From the NCBI GenBank assembly GCA_037447655.1, contig JBBHKE010001172.1:64001-124000 (forward strand): a stretch of DNA of 60,000 bases, given 5' to 3'. A program made the translations under genes and the position numbers. How positions within the stretch are numbered: the stretch's first letter is position 1; the number at the start of each line of letters is the position of its first letter. Below, piece by piece: positions 13,616-24,397 of this stretch. The notes beneath the pieces were generated by a model. It worked only from the letters and a program-made list of their open reading frames with translations, was not told the origin of the DNA and did not search any database. The DNA is from Zygnema cylindricum (Eukaryota; Streptophyta; Zygnematophyceae; Zygnematales; Zygnemataceae).

Positions 13616-14350
13616 AGAGGGAGGGCGAGTGAGCGGTAGAGGGAGGCGGAAGGAGAGGGAGGAACGGAGGGAGGAGGGTTGGAGGGTTAGAAGGAAGGAG
13701 AGAGGAGGAGGGGGCTCGTATTGGTATGGAGGGAAGAAAGAGGAAGGGAGGGAGAGGGAGAGGGAAGGTGGGAGGGGTGGGAAGAGAGAGGGTGCACTCC
13801 ATATACCGGATATTGATAAGTACATTTCGGGTACATCAACTAAGGGGGGGGGGAGGGAGAGGCAAGGAGGGAGGGAGGGTGGGTGGGTGGGGGGGGAGAG
13901 GGGAGAGGGGAGGGGGGAGGGGAGAGGGGACGCACAGATCGTGAGCAAGGGAAAGTGGGAGAAGAGAGGGAGGTAGGGAGGAAGAAGAAATGAATTTGGT
14001 AGAGAGAGGAGAGAGGAGGGAGGAGGTAAGAGGGTGGAGGGAAAGGGGAGGAGGGTGGCGGGTGGAAGGAGGAGAGAGGAGGGAGGAGGAAGCTAAAAGG
14101 GGTCGTGTAGGAGGAGAGGAGAAGGGTGAGACTTGAAACAAGGGAGGAAGAGGGGAAGAAGTGAAGGAGTTGGGTAGGGGAAAGGAAAGGGGAGGGGAAG
14201 AGAAAGGGGAGGGGAAGGAGAATGAGAAGGGGGGAAAGGGAGGGGGAATGGGAAAAGGAAGAAGAAGTAGAAAGCGAAGAAGAGGAATAAGAGGTAAAGA
14301 AAAAATAACTTGAAGTTTTAGAAGAAGGCGAAGTCGAAAAAGGAAGAGGG
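13616..14350. repeat. Purine-rich tract adjoining the pyrimidine tract
   Basis: Directly after 13615 the strand bias flips: about 730 bp of G and A (gggaggga, ggagaggggag and similar units), broken by a short ordinary stretch near 13800-13845. Together with 13285-13615 it gives a CT arm followed by a GA arm on one strand. Confidence 0.9.
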
Positions 14351-14394
14351 AAAGGAATCAAGCAGGGATGAAAAAAAAAAACCAAAACAATTTG

Positions 14395-14690
14395 AAAATT
14401 AAATTAAATTAATTAAATAAATAAATAATAAATACGAATCTTGCACTATGTAATGGAAAGTTGTTGTGGAAATTGGAAATCGGTTATTGGAAACGCGATG
14501 TTGGGCATTGGAGATGGGAAATTGGACAATGGTAATTGAAAAAATAGAGTTAAAATGTTGAGATATCGAAGAAATCGGATATTGGAAATTGGATATTAGA
14601 TTGAGTATTAGGATTTGGAAATTGGAAATTGAAAATTGAAAACCAATAAATGTGAAAAAAATGTAATATAATTGGCTTTTCAACATTAAA
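14395..14690. repeat. AT-rich degenerate short tandem repeats (attggaaat-like)
   Basis: First aattaaat/aaataaat units, then many irregular copies of attggaaat and gaaattg. No coding sense. It looks like a decayed microsatellite. Confidence 0.7.
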
Positions 14691-15440
14691 TCAACACAAA
14701 TTCAAAATTTAAGTTTATTATCAATTACGAAATATGTGTGTGTGATAATGTTGCATTTGTCATTCCAACATGATTCACTGTCAACTTCGTAAAACACATT
14801 CAATATTGAATTCGAATTTATTACTAATTGTTATTCTTATTTGTGGTTTTGACCTTTTGTAGTCTAGCATTATAAACACAATGGTGAATAAATGAATGGT
14901 GAACACGTGGCTGATTCGCGGGCATAGTAATGTGTATGACAAATAGGGTTATTCGAAAGATACATGGCTTGACTCTGCTTTTGTCTAAAATGTGATAAAC
15001 CCAAATGTAAACCAAGGGTAAACACATGGTACAACGTTAACCACGTGATAAAACAATATTTGATACGAAAGACAAATGAATGAAAAGGAATAAATGAGAT
15101 GACAAAGATTTACGCATGATGTTCCAAGATTGCAATTACAATGTCAATATACAAGTTCAAAATAATATGGAGGAGGGTTGATTTTATTTAAGCATGTCTT
15201 TCAAAAGAAGGCTTAAGTGGCCATTTCAAGCGTGATGTAATGAGTTACATTTACTACATAAATATTGTGATTGGCGTTATAACAAACAAATAAAAGCCAA
15301 ATTATATTAATTAAATAACTGTTGTGGTTGGCATTATACAAAACAAATAATTGTGCAAGCGCTCACATCGCCTACCAAATGTATCACAGTAAATAGAAGT
15401 AGTTCCTACTGGATTAGTTTATACTAAAAAGTAACAATAG
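14691..15440. other. Gene-free stretch
   Basis: AT-rich sequence with no supported gene, RNA or clear repeat. I see nothing specific in it. Confidence 0.4.
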
Positions 15441-15654
15441 TACACCATCCATCGTTATTAGTGTTATGTTTTTTTTCGCCACTTAAAACATCATTTCCCG
15501 GTGCACATTTCTCGGGTTGTGAATCCGACGGTTGCAATTGAAGGTCAAATTCCCACCTACCGATTGACGTTCTCAAATAAAAAATCGGACAAGTGTGTGC
15601 GGAGAAAAGGTGTTTCAAGTGGCGGAAAATGTAACACTAACAGCGATGTCGGTA
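15441..15654. mobile_element. Small MITE (copy 1 of an adjacent pair)
   Basis: The left end tacaccatccatcgttatta, with cgccacttaaaac internally, is mirrored at the right end by gtttcaagtggcgg and taacactaacagcgatgtcgg. The inverted termini are imperfect. About 215 bp, non-coding. Confidence 0.6.
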
Positions 15655-15685
15655 TAGTCCCATTTCAAGTCAAATTACCGGGAAA

Positions 15686-15904
15686 TACACCGTGAATCGC
15701 TATTAGTGCTGATAAAATATTCGCCACTTAAAAACATTTTTTTCCTTACACACTTATCGGATTTCCACATGGAGATCGCCAATCAGAAGGTGAAATCTTG
15801 GATTTCAATTGCAACCGTCAGATCCATAAGCCGACAAGTGTGTACGGAGAAAAAATGTTTGAAAGTGGCAAAAAAAACATTAATACTAATAACGATACGT
15901 TGTA
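15686..15904. mobile_element. Small MITE (copy 2 of an adjacent pair)
   Basis: The left end tacaccgtgaatcgctattag, with cgccacttaaaaac, is mirrored by gtttgaaagtggc and actaataacgatacgttgta. It belongs to the same family as the element ending about 30 bp upstream and has the same orientation. Confidence 0.6.
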
Positions 15905-15975
15905 GTAATATGTTCTCGCTTTCCATTTAACCAACAAAATGAAAAAAACTAATATCAGTTTCAATCAGTTTGGCG

Positions 15976-16280
15976 CATAATTCAAAAGTAGGCGCTTTTA
16001 TGGTAGGCCTTTGGTCGACGCCTTTATCGTAAGTTATGTTATGGGCTTTTCATGTGATCTTCTTAGATCGCTACTTTGATCAGCGACCGTCCGATCGTCC
16101 GAATCAAACGGTGTAAATACAAATTTTTGATCCACTGTTTTAATTGGTCCAATTTTTGGTCTGAATGTTTTAATTAGTCCGAATAAGTCTGAATACAATA
16201 TGGGTTTTAAGGTCATATTGTATGTTTTGCATACAATAGGCATATTGTATGAGCCTACTTTCACCTACTTTTGAACTATG
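15976..16280. mobile_element. hAT-like MITE, 305 bp, with 8-bp target duplication
   Basis: The terminal inverted repeats are cataattcaaaagtagg on the left and, reverse-complemented, catagttcaaaagtagg on the right (one mismatch). They are flanked by perfect 8-bp duplications gtttggcg at 15968-15975 and 16281-16288. An 8-bp duplication is the hAT hallmark. No transposase is encoded. Confidence 0.82.
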
Positions 16281-16461
16281 GTTTGGCGGGGGATTTCGGC
16301 CAAAATTATGAAAAAATAATAAAAAATGAAAACTGAAAACGGCCGAAACCTACTGTAAGGCATGGGCTATGATCACACGTGCCGATGAGTTTACACTAGT
16401 GAAAACTACGGATTCTTCAACGTCTGAAACCGGCCTGATTTAAGACAGAAAACCATAGTAA

Positions 16462-17438
16462 GGGTACATCCCCAAGTAAGTGATACTTTAAAAAAATATT
16501 TTGGACTGTAGTGAAGTGTTTCGTACTACTTTGAAATGCGTCCCTATGTGCGAAAATGAAATCGGAACTTTGTCATGTGACGGTTGTAGACGTGGGTACA
16601 CCTTTGTGACGGTTGAAGAGGACTACGAAACTTCCGACAATTGGTGACGCCAACAAAAACATCGACAGTTGTAGACGTCTAGATTTTTGTAATTTTGTGA
16701 CATGGCAAATGTTTAGGGTTTTGTGACATTGTGACGCCATGCTCACTTGTGACAACGTCGACCTCACAAAATTCAAAAAATTTCTACCATGGCTGTCTGA
16801 TTTCATTTTTTTCGACTTTTCTCACTCGAATTGCCATAAAAATAGACATAAAGGTAGTCAAAATAATTTATTTTTTAAATATCTTTCATTTAATACCATT
16901 ATTGTCGTGCCTCATTCTAAAAAGTGAGAGATAAAAGCGATAGTGTGAGAGGGAGAGGGGTGAGGCGACGACGACACAAAATTATGCAAAGGACCCTTGA
17001 ATGAAAGTGGAGGTCCGAGACCCCTGCAGATTTTTTTTTCCGTACATGCTCGTCCTTTCCGTACATGAAAGTGACGGGCAAAGAGAATAATAGCGAGTGC
17101 TCTCCCTCATCCTAAAATTTTCCCACTCGTGTGGCGCGTGCGTGTGCCGTTTTTCATTCGTTGTTTGGGTGGTACATTCCTAGAAATCAAGTTAGAGGTG
17201 ATTTTCGATGAAGTTTTTTGACGGGCTGGATTCTCATGCCCGGGGGTCGAAAAAAGGAAAACGCCAAAATTCGTTAACATGACGACAACATGAAGTACAT
17301 TCAAAGTATCGACTTGACGTTTGCTATACTTTTGAAGAATTAATTTTCTTGTACGGCTAAAGTTTTTCTCGTACGGAATTGGGTTTTGGGTGAAAACGAC
17401 AGAATAAAGTCGATACTTTAATACATGGGGACGTACCC
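16462..17438 (-). mobile_element. PIF/Harbinger-like MITE, 977 bp (same family as 19426-20364)
   Basis: The termini gggtacatcccc and ggggacgtaccc are inverted and flanked by TAA on both sides (16459-16461, 17439-17441). Read on the minus strand it shares interior blocks with the MITE at 19426-20364: the fragment around gacctccactttc, cattcaagggtcc and an A/T-rich segment near ataccattattg. No transposase frame is visible. Confidence 0.75.
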
Positions 17439-17573
17439 TAATTCCCTCTATAATTTAAGATTATTAATGTTTTATTGTTTGAGTGGATCGCCTAGCGATA
17501 GATCTTACGGTTCAATTTGGTACGGAAGTTCCAAACCGGATTTTTAACCGAAACTACAATACATTGTACGATA

Positions 17574-17766
17574 CGCCGTGAATCTTTAATAGTGTTGATA
17601 ACAATATATTTGGGCCTCTAAATCACGACCATTAAACCTAAAATAGATTAAGGTAATATAGGTACGGTTTAACTACTGTTGTGTCAAATTACTTTGTTTC
17701 AAGAGGTCCTTAGAAACTACAACCTTGAATCGCTATTAGGGTTAACATTAATAGCGATTCATGGTG
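17574..17766. mobile_element. Small TA-flanked MITE, 193 bp
   Basis: Left cgccgtgaatctttaatagt and right attaatagcgattcatggtg are imperfect inverted termini, each flanked by TA. The termini resemble those of the small MITEs at 15441-15904. Confidence 0.6.
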
Positions 17767-18307
17767 TATTGTATGATGTAGAAAATGTGTCAATCTGTAC
17801 TAGGAATGCCCCCATATTTCGTACATAAGTAGAGAAAAAAAGTGTCAGATAATGGCGTCAACACGTGAAAGCGCACTCAGATATGATTAGTAGTAAGTAA
17901 GGAATAAAGACTGAAGGAAATAGCGCGAACCTGTTCTCATATGTTCAAACGTGAATTATGTGGGCGCAGGCGAAAATGTGGAATGTGTACATAAAATAGT
18001 GTTAGGCGTTAATGTTTTGTTGGCTTTAAGACCTTAAGGTGAAGTTCCATCATACGTTTCTGTAATTGTACGACAAACTCTACAGACCGGGTCGATTGAG
18101 GGTGAACCTCCATCAGGCGAAAAATGGGGTTGCTTACCGGAACAGTTGCATTCTCGTACACATCCAGCTCATTGCCGTACAGTGCCGTACAGTTTTTTTT
18201 TTTTTTTTTTACAAACATGATTACTCTCGGGTTGTCAAGATTCTCCAAACTTTTGGGCGATAACATCAACCGTCCGATTATGAATTTTTCGAAGCAAGAG
18301 GTCACGT

Positions 18308-18359
18308 CGTCCAGTGATTAATTACTCTCCTTAGAAGGAGAGTAGCCAATCACCGGACG
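18308..18359. repeat. Imperfect 52-bp palindrome
   Basis: The core at 18323-18344 is tactctcctt-ag-aaggagagta. The outer arms cgtccagtgatt and aatcaccggacg are also complementary apart from small mismatches. It lies in PIF-like MITE sequence. Confidence 0.85.
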
Positions 18360-19425
18360 TGTAAAACGTTTACGTGTGGAAAGGTGAAGTACAAGCCATG
18401 CGTCTTCTGACAGGCGGAAATCATATACGAAAAAAACCACAAAAATAGTTTGTTGAAGAATGTGTCTTGTCGTCTCTACCACCATTCATCGTCAACCGAA
18501 ATTTGTTGCGCATGCTGTCTTCAAAGTTCCGATATGGTTTCGATATATATAGTTCCGATATATTTTGCAGGTGAAAGGATTCCAGGGCGTGAAAGACGTA
18601 TGCACAAAAGGCGACCACTTTGATTCACGTCAAAGGCGGACGCAGCAAGGTTTCAAAGTAAAAACGTTAAATCGGAGCCATGGATTCAAAAGGACAGTTG
18701 GTACCTCGATGAAACATGAACGTTCCAATGGCACTTCTGTGTATGTCTGTACATCCATTTATTTTTGACAGATATATAAAACCGTTGAAACAACGACAAA
18801 GCGGTTGGTTGTACAGATATTAGTTTAGATATTTCGCTTTTGGAATCTTTGACGACGTTTGCCGTCATAACATAAATATACGTGCATCCAATTGAAGGAA
18901 AGCACGTCCGCGATTGACTATTTGCTGACACGACTTGATGGAGAAGTGAACCAAATTTTACTGGCAGTAAACGTTTCCGTACGATTACTGTCGGCGCTTG
19001 ATGGAGAAGTGGCCAGTATCGATGTTCCATCACGTAGAGTTGGTAAGCCACGTGTTCTAAAATGACTGGCGCCATGCAAGCTACGATTCGATATTGAATA
19101 TCTTTTAGATTTGTAGCACTGACAAACTTAGCTTCAAATCTTCACTTTCGTACCATGTACCTGCGTACGAAGTAATCATATGACATAACTTTTATACTTT
19201 TTGCAGACGCCAGTTTGTACGTCACCTCATTTTTTAGGGTTTCTGTTTTCGAACATAACGAAAGTCCTTTGAGAGAAATAGTGTGACGAACAAAAGTTAC
19301 CGAAAATAGCGTGACGAAGGAATGTTACAAAATTTCGTTTTTATTTGCGGTTGTATTTTGGAAAGCGCGTGTCATGTGCAAATCTTAAGATTTTTCGTTG
19401 GTTTTCCATCATGACATGTAGCTTA

Positions 19426-20364
19426 GGGCGTGTCCCCATGTGTTCAAGTGAGGGTTTTTTTTCCGTCGTTTTCACAGAAAATGGGACTTGTAACGAGAAA
19501 ATATTACGCCGTACGAAAAATGGGCAAAAACACAAGTACATTTTGCGTCTTCTTGGAACTTGGAGGGTACGGCAATTTGGCGTTATTATCATCGCGACCC
19601 ACTTCCAACTCATCTTCACACTTGCACTGTAATCAAATCTCGACCTGATTTTTATCAAAATACTACCCTATTGACGAATAGAAAACCTGTATTGCACGTG
19701 TCAAACGTTTTCGAAAAAAATCACACGAAGGAAAGTACACGCTATTTTTTTCACTCCTCGTCACGCGCATGCACATAAGAAAATGACAAACATGTACGGA
19801 AAAAAATTTGCAGGGGTCGCGGACCTCCACTTTCCTTCATGGGTCCTTTGCAAAATTTTACGGCGTCCTCGTCTCTCCCCCTCTTTCTCACTCGACCACT
19901 CCTCTTTCTCTCATATTTACACGAGATGCAGCAATAATAGTATTAAATGAAAGTTATATATTTTTTTATTTTTTTGAATATTTTTGGTCTAAGTTTGATG
20001 GCACATCGAATGATAAAAGATAAGAAAACGAAATCGGGAAGCCATGGCGGAAAATGTACGTACTGATGACGTCACATGGTAGCATGACTTCGCTATGTCA
20101 CAAAACCCTAAACATCTACAACGTCACAAAAACCTCGACGTCTACAACCGTCGCCGTTTTTAGGAAGTTTCGTAGTTTCGTACTCGTCTACATTTCGTTT
20201 CATAGACTGTCGCACATTTTGTATACGTCTACAATTGTCACATATTCGAAGTAATGAACGCACAAGTAACGAGTGACATAGGCACACTTTGAAAAGTACA
20301 CCGTAAAATCGGCGGTAAAATCCAAAGTAGCGTTTCAAAGTTTCGGTTACATGGGGACACGCCC
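19426..20364 (+). mobile_element. PIF/Harbinger-like MITE, 939 bp, TTA target duplication (copy A)
   Basis: The termini gggcgtgtccccatgt and acatggggacacgccc are perfect inverted repeats, flanked by TTA at 19423-19425 and 20365-20367. Non-autonomous. A related element lies inverted at 16462-17438 and the duplicate at 28031-29837. Confidence 0.85.
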
Positions 20365-20397
20365 TTAATCGTCCAGCGTGTCACGAACTTTTTTTTT

Positions 20398-20451
20398 CTG
20401 TATCTGCCAACCCACCTCCTCGAGGTGGGTGATGTGGGTTGACAGTTACAG
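20398..20451. repeat. Imperfect palindrome (copy A)
   Basis: The core cccacctc-ctc-gaggtggg lies at 20411-20429, with weaker outer complementarity ctgtatctgccaa versus tgacagttacag. The duplicate in copy B is 29871-29924. Confidence 0.85.
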
Positions 20452-20737
20452 AAAAAAATGAAGCGAACTCCTCGCAGATGAACATCCGACGGCCAGTATT
20501 ACCTCCAAGACCTTCGGAGAGTATCGGCAAGATTCTCTGTAATGTTGTTTTTCTTATAAAAACAAAATAGGCGGTACGATTTGGTACGGAGGGTCGCGGA
20601 TTTCTGTAATGTAAACTACGCCACTTTTCGCCTGATGGAACGTCACCGTTAAACTCAAAATAGCGGTAGTACCATTATTTGTTTCTTTACCATATTCTTT
20701 TTTTTTTTGCATTAATGGCGATTCACGGTGTACTGTA

Positions 20738-20952
20738 CACCGCCAATCGTAATTAGCGTTGTGTACGCTAATTCCGTCCCGCTTTTATTTATTTATTCTC
20801 AAATAGAATTATCCACACTATTTAAAAAATACCATAATTCCTAATTAGAATAGACGATTTCTCCGAAAATTTTCAAATTCCCAATTAGCGTAAACCACGC
20901 TAGTTATTCGTATACGCTAAAAAAACTTACACGCTAATAACGATTGGCGGTG
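20738..20952. mobile_element. TA-flanked MITE, 215 bp (copy A)
   Basis: The termini caccgccaatcgtaattagc and gctaataacgattggcggtg are inverted repeats with one mismatch, flanked by TA on each side, as in Tc1/mariner-type MITEs. It is an internally shorter relative of the elements at 11640-11952 and 27524-28030. Non-coding. Confidence 0.8.
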
Positions 20953-21108
20953 TACTGTGACGTCCAGTACATAAAAAAACGGCTCATAGTATTTTGTCTT
21001 GTAACAGCTACATGATAAATGGACGGCCGAGATTGCAAACATGAACTAAACATTTAAAATAGCTGGTTTTTAGTATAAATTTATACTTTTATTATTTATT
21101 GAAAGAAG

Positions 21109-21179
21109 GCGCATTTGGTGTAGTGGTAACATATCACCTTCCCACGGTGATGCCGGGGGTTCGATTCCCCCAATGCGCA
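21109..21179 (+). tRNA. tRNA-Gly (anticodon CCC), copy A
   Basis: The 71-nt sequence folds as a complete cloverleaf: acceptor GCGCATT with AATGCGC, D arm GTGT-ACAT, anticodon stem TCACC-GGTGA with loop TTCCCAC (anticodon CCC, reading GGG), T arm GGGGG-TTCGATT-CCCCC, discriminator A. There is no intron and no encoded CCA, as in eukaryotic nuclear genes. A TTTTT polymerase III terminator follows at 21185-21189. Confidence 0.97.
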
Positions 21180-21184
21180 GCTTA

Positions 21185-21189
21185 TTTTT
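21185..21189 (+). terminator. Pol III oligo-T terminator of tRNA-Gly copy A
   Basis: Five T residues lie 5 nt after the tRNA 3' end. The homologous place in copy B reads tctct, so this terminator is missing there. Confidence 0.75.
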
Positions 21190-21402
21190 ATTTCTCTCCT
21201 GGTGGTCATGGTTTTGTAGGAATTTGTCAGCTGTCGTTCACAGCAGCACGCTGATGAAAATGCGAACCACGGAAACACGCGTTCTGAGGACACGTCGTGA
21301 TGCTATCCTCTTCTTTGTTTGACGAACACTCCTGAGCGAAGTGACCAGCTACATTCTTGATACGGAGGGAATGTGTTTTTCGGGATACAGAAGGAATAAT
21401 CT

Positions 21403-21616
21403 AGAGCTGCTGGGCAAAAGCTATATATTATATTTATATCTAGAGCTGCTGGGCAAAAGCTATATATTATATTTATATCTAGAGCTGCTGGGCAAAAGCT
21501 ATATATTATATTTATATCTAGAGCTGCTGGGCAAAAGCTATGTATTATATTTATATCTAGAGCTGCTGGGCAAAAGCTATGTATTATATTTATATCTAGA
21601 GCTGCTGGGCAAAAGC
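21403..21616 (+). repeat. 39-bp tandem repeat, 5 full units plus 19 bp (copy A)
   Basis: Each unit begins agagctgctgggcaaaagct and continues with an AT-rich part (atattatatttatatct). The unit is a multiple of three, so the array is open on both strands. The plus frame reads LELLGKSYILYLY repeats in a 133-codon frame (21341-21742) with a lysine-rich tail; the minus frame reads FCPAALDINII repeats. The first three units carry atatat where the last two carry atgtat. I cannot tell whether it is translated. Confidence 0.9.
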
Positions 21617-21742
21617 ATTGGAAGCAAGAAAACAACACAAGGTATAAGGCATATCAAAACTGAAAGCAAAAAAGAGAAAACTAATCCACCGGTCATAAAA
21701 AAACTTAAAAAAGAAACAACACTCAAACCAGAAACACCTTAA

Positions 21743-24397
21743 AAAAACTTTAGTTGTTGAACAAACACTGACGTTGCTTATTGGAGGCAATTATATTGTT
21801 ATTGCTATATAAGGGTATATCTTTTTTGTCGTCTGCTTAAACTGAATTCAGTACGCACTATATTATATCATCGCACTGATAACAAATATAATGTATTATG
21901 CATCGGCCATCACAAAACAACAGTAACTAAAAAAGTAAAATCAGGGCAATATTTAGTTAGTTCGCTGGTGTTTGTCAAATAAAGGCAGGCAAAAAAAAAA
22001 AACAAAGTTTTTACTATTATATCGAGTGTGAGAAAACAAACAGAGCTAGTAGCACTGGCTTGGAATGTTTTAAACAATTTATAAAAAATATATATTTTGC
22101 TTTTGGTTGTCAGTGAGCGGAAAATTTAGGTCCCCACAATGAAAAAAAAGGGAGTTTGTTTTCAATATATACAAAACCAACGTCACATTAAATATTTTCA
22201 AAAGATGAATTCAAAGTCCTTGTATTGTGTATTGAAAAGTTGTACGTATCAACTTCTATCAGGATGCAATTACTATTCTTGTAATCAGATGGTTTACTTC
22301 CATACTTTTCTTTAATAAAGTCTTCTTATTTCCCTTTATTCAATTACTGTTCAGATATAACGTGGACTTGAAAAAGTATTCTTAGAATCGACACCATAAA
22401 CCAGTAGCGTTATAAACCGGTTGAGGTTGACTATATAAACTTCGATGGAAACAAATAAAAACATATACATCTCAGCACCTGGTAAGAACAAAAGCGAAAG
22501 AAAAAATAATGCAAGTAACGAATTCAATAGAACTAGGGAAAGTGAGACTGTAAACGTAAAGTTAGTAAGTTATTTTGCTTTGCAAAAGCAAAATAATTGA
22601 CACAAATAGACAACTCCCATACCTATGGTTGCAACATTTTATATATCCAGAAGGCAAGTAGCTTCACAGAGAAATCAAAATAACTGTGCTAAAAATTTAA
22701 TATGGCGATGTGACTAAGCAGTACAGATGCTTGAGAAAATAAATGTAAAAAAATAAAGTGAAACTGGACACACATATGAGTGTGACAAAAGTGTTGAGAT
22801 TCCCACTGTTGCCTCCAAAACTACAGCTTTACTATAACTCGTTTCAATGGAATGGGCTATTCAGAGATAAACGGACAACTGCAAAACATGTAAAGACCTT
22901 AAAAAAGTGTTACGGGCATGACGTTAACCTACTTTTGGTTATGTTCATCTTTTACGAGTGTCTTCATGTTTTTAAAACCTTTAGGTCTATAATCAGGTAA
23001 TGTAAAACTTAATGAACACAAGGGCTCCTCGAGTTTTTATGTTGAGAATCAAGGTGCTGCAAGCAACCAAATGCAAGTGCACGAACAAGCAATATGCATA
23101 CAGCAGTTTCCTTTCTCCCACTTGGGAACAAGTCTTATTATGTAAGTATCAACAAATTCCAAACAGAAGCATTGCTTTAAAATATTTTTTTTTTGCCAAT
23201 GGCTTACGAACTGTTTGCATCATCTTGGCTTGGCTAATAATAGGAATAAAAAGCTTCCATAATATATTTAATGTCTGGTAGAAACAATAACACTCCACGA
23301 GCAAATAAGAACTGTTCGAAACTTAATCGTTATTAAATTTATCCAAGTTTACTTGAAAGATAGAAAACACATATTTAAACTTCCGAGCGGGTTTACCGAG
23401 AGTACCATATCAAATGGTCACTGTGAATATGACTCTTTTAAGTGACAACCATCAATGACATTTCTTTCCGTTTCCCCACTGTCAATATTTTGTGCCTGCT
23501 TGGACATTCGTATAACATTCATTTCCACAAGGACTTTATTTCACAATGTTCACCAATTTACAATGCTTTCCACAATTTAAAGTGGATGCCTCTGAGTAAG
23601 ATCTTTATTAGATTGTCTTAAAACAATGAAACAAAAACCTCATCATCATCATCATCAAAGATATGCATCAGCGTCACCACAAAGACCTTCACACTCACGA
23701 CCGAAACGACAATCAGCCTCAGGACTACCACAGCCCTGAATCTGTGAAGTGATCCCTACAATACAAAAGTGGAATCCCAAAATAACAGCAAAAAACTGTT
23801 CTCAATCGGACCACTCAAGCAACGACACTCAAAGATAAGTCTAAAAAGCTACTTATACGAGAAATTGCAGGGTTGTCTGAAGCTCACACGGCAATCAGTG
23901 TAGGAACCATAATTCAAATGTGCGAAAGCAACTGGAAACGCTACAAGTGGTTTCCGGTACTATATAGTATTATATTAAAGGAAAACCATTTTCTATGGGT
24001 ATAGTACAGTTCTACATATAGTATTTCCAATTGTTTTTCGCACATTTGACCTATGGTAGAAACTACTGCAACAAGTTCGCAAGCAATTGCTACTACAGTC
24101 CAAAATTATTCCAACAGTAAGAACAAAGAAAGATTGGTCAAATGTTTTCAAACAAATAAAAACCATCAAAAGAAAAGGTCTAACTGCCTTTGTGGACAAA
24201 GTGCAGAAATCCAGAGTACACATTTGAAATAATCAGAACAGGACATGTACATTTATTGCTCTACGGTTAATGAAATGAACAAACGAATAAAAATACAACA
24301 TCTTAACCTTTTCTCTTTTAATGATGCAAACGAGTAAAAATACAAAATCTTAACCTTCTGTCTTTGAATAATATGAATGAGCAAAACATCGATTATA
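21743..24397. other. Gene-free part of duplication copy A
   Basis: No convincing gene. Contents: AT-rich sequence, a catcatcatcatcat microsatellite near 23640, and at about 23820-23990 a short stretch that could be a decayed coding relic. The duplicate in copy B differs by few bases but breaks some short frames, for example an A/T-run length change near 23188 versus 32586, which argues against coding. Confidence 0.5.

Larger units (their letters stand above)
18101..20647. mobile_element. Possible composite PIF-like MITE split by the element at 19426-20364
   Basis: The left end gggtgaacctccatcaggcg and the right end cgcctgatggaacgtcacc are near inverted copies and match the family termini at 12287 and 55182. 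If they belong together, the 939-bp MITE at 19426-20364 sits nested inside. No matching target duplication is visible, and another similar end starts near 18037, so the pairing is uncertain. Confidence 0.4.

Noticed and set aside
13137-13976. Long open frames on both strands (279 and 224 codons)
   Set aside because: They are read through the pure CT/GA tracts and consist of Ser/Pro/Leu or Arg/Gly/Glu only. This is a low-complexity artefact.
14395-14690. Interstitial telomere-like repeats
   Set aside because: The units (attggaaat and variants) are irregular and do not match TTAGGG- or TTTAGGG-type telomere repeats.
21403-21616. CRISPR-like array
   Set aside because: The 39-bp units follow each other directly without spacers, in a eukaryotic genome. 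It is a minisatellite.
23012-23281. 89-codon open frame with a hydrophobic end
   Set aside because: The copy in the duplicate is shortened by a change in T-run length and ends differently, and no family resemblance is seen.
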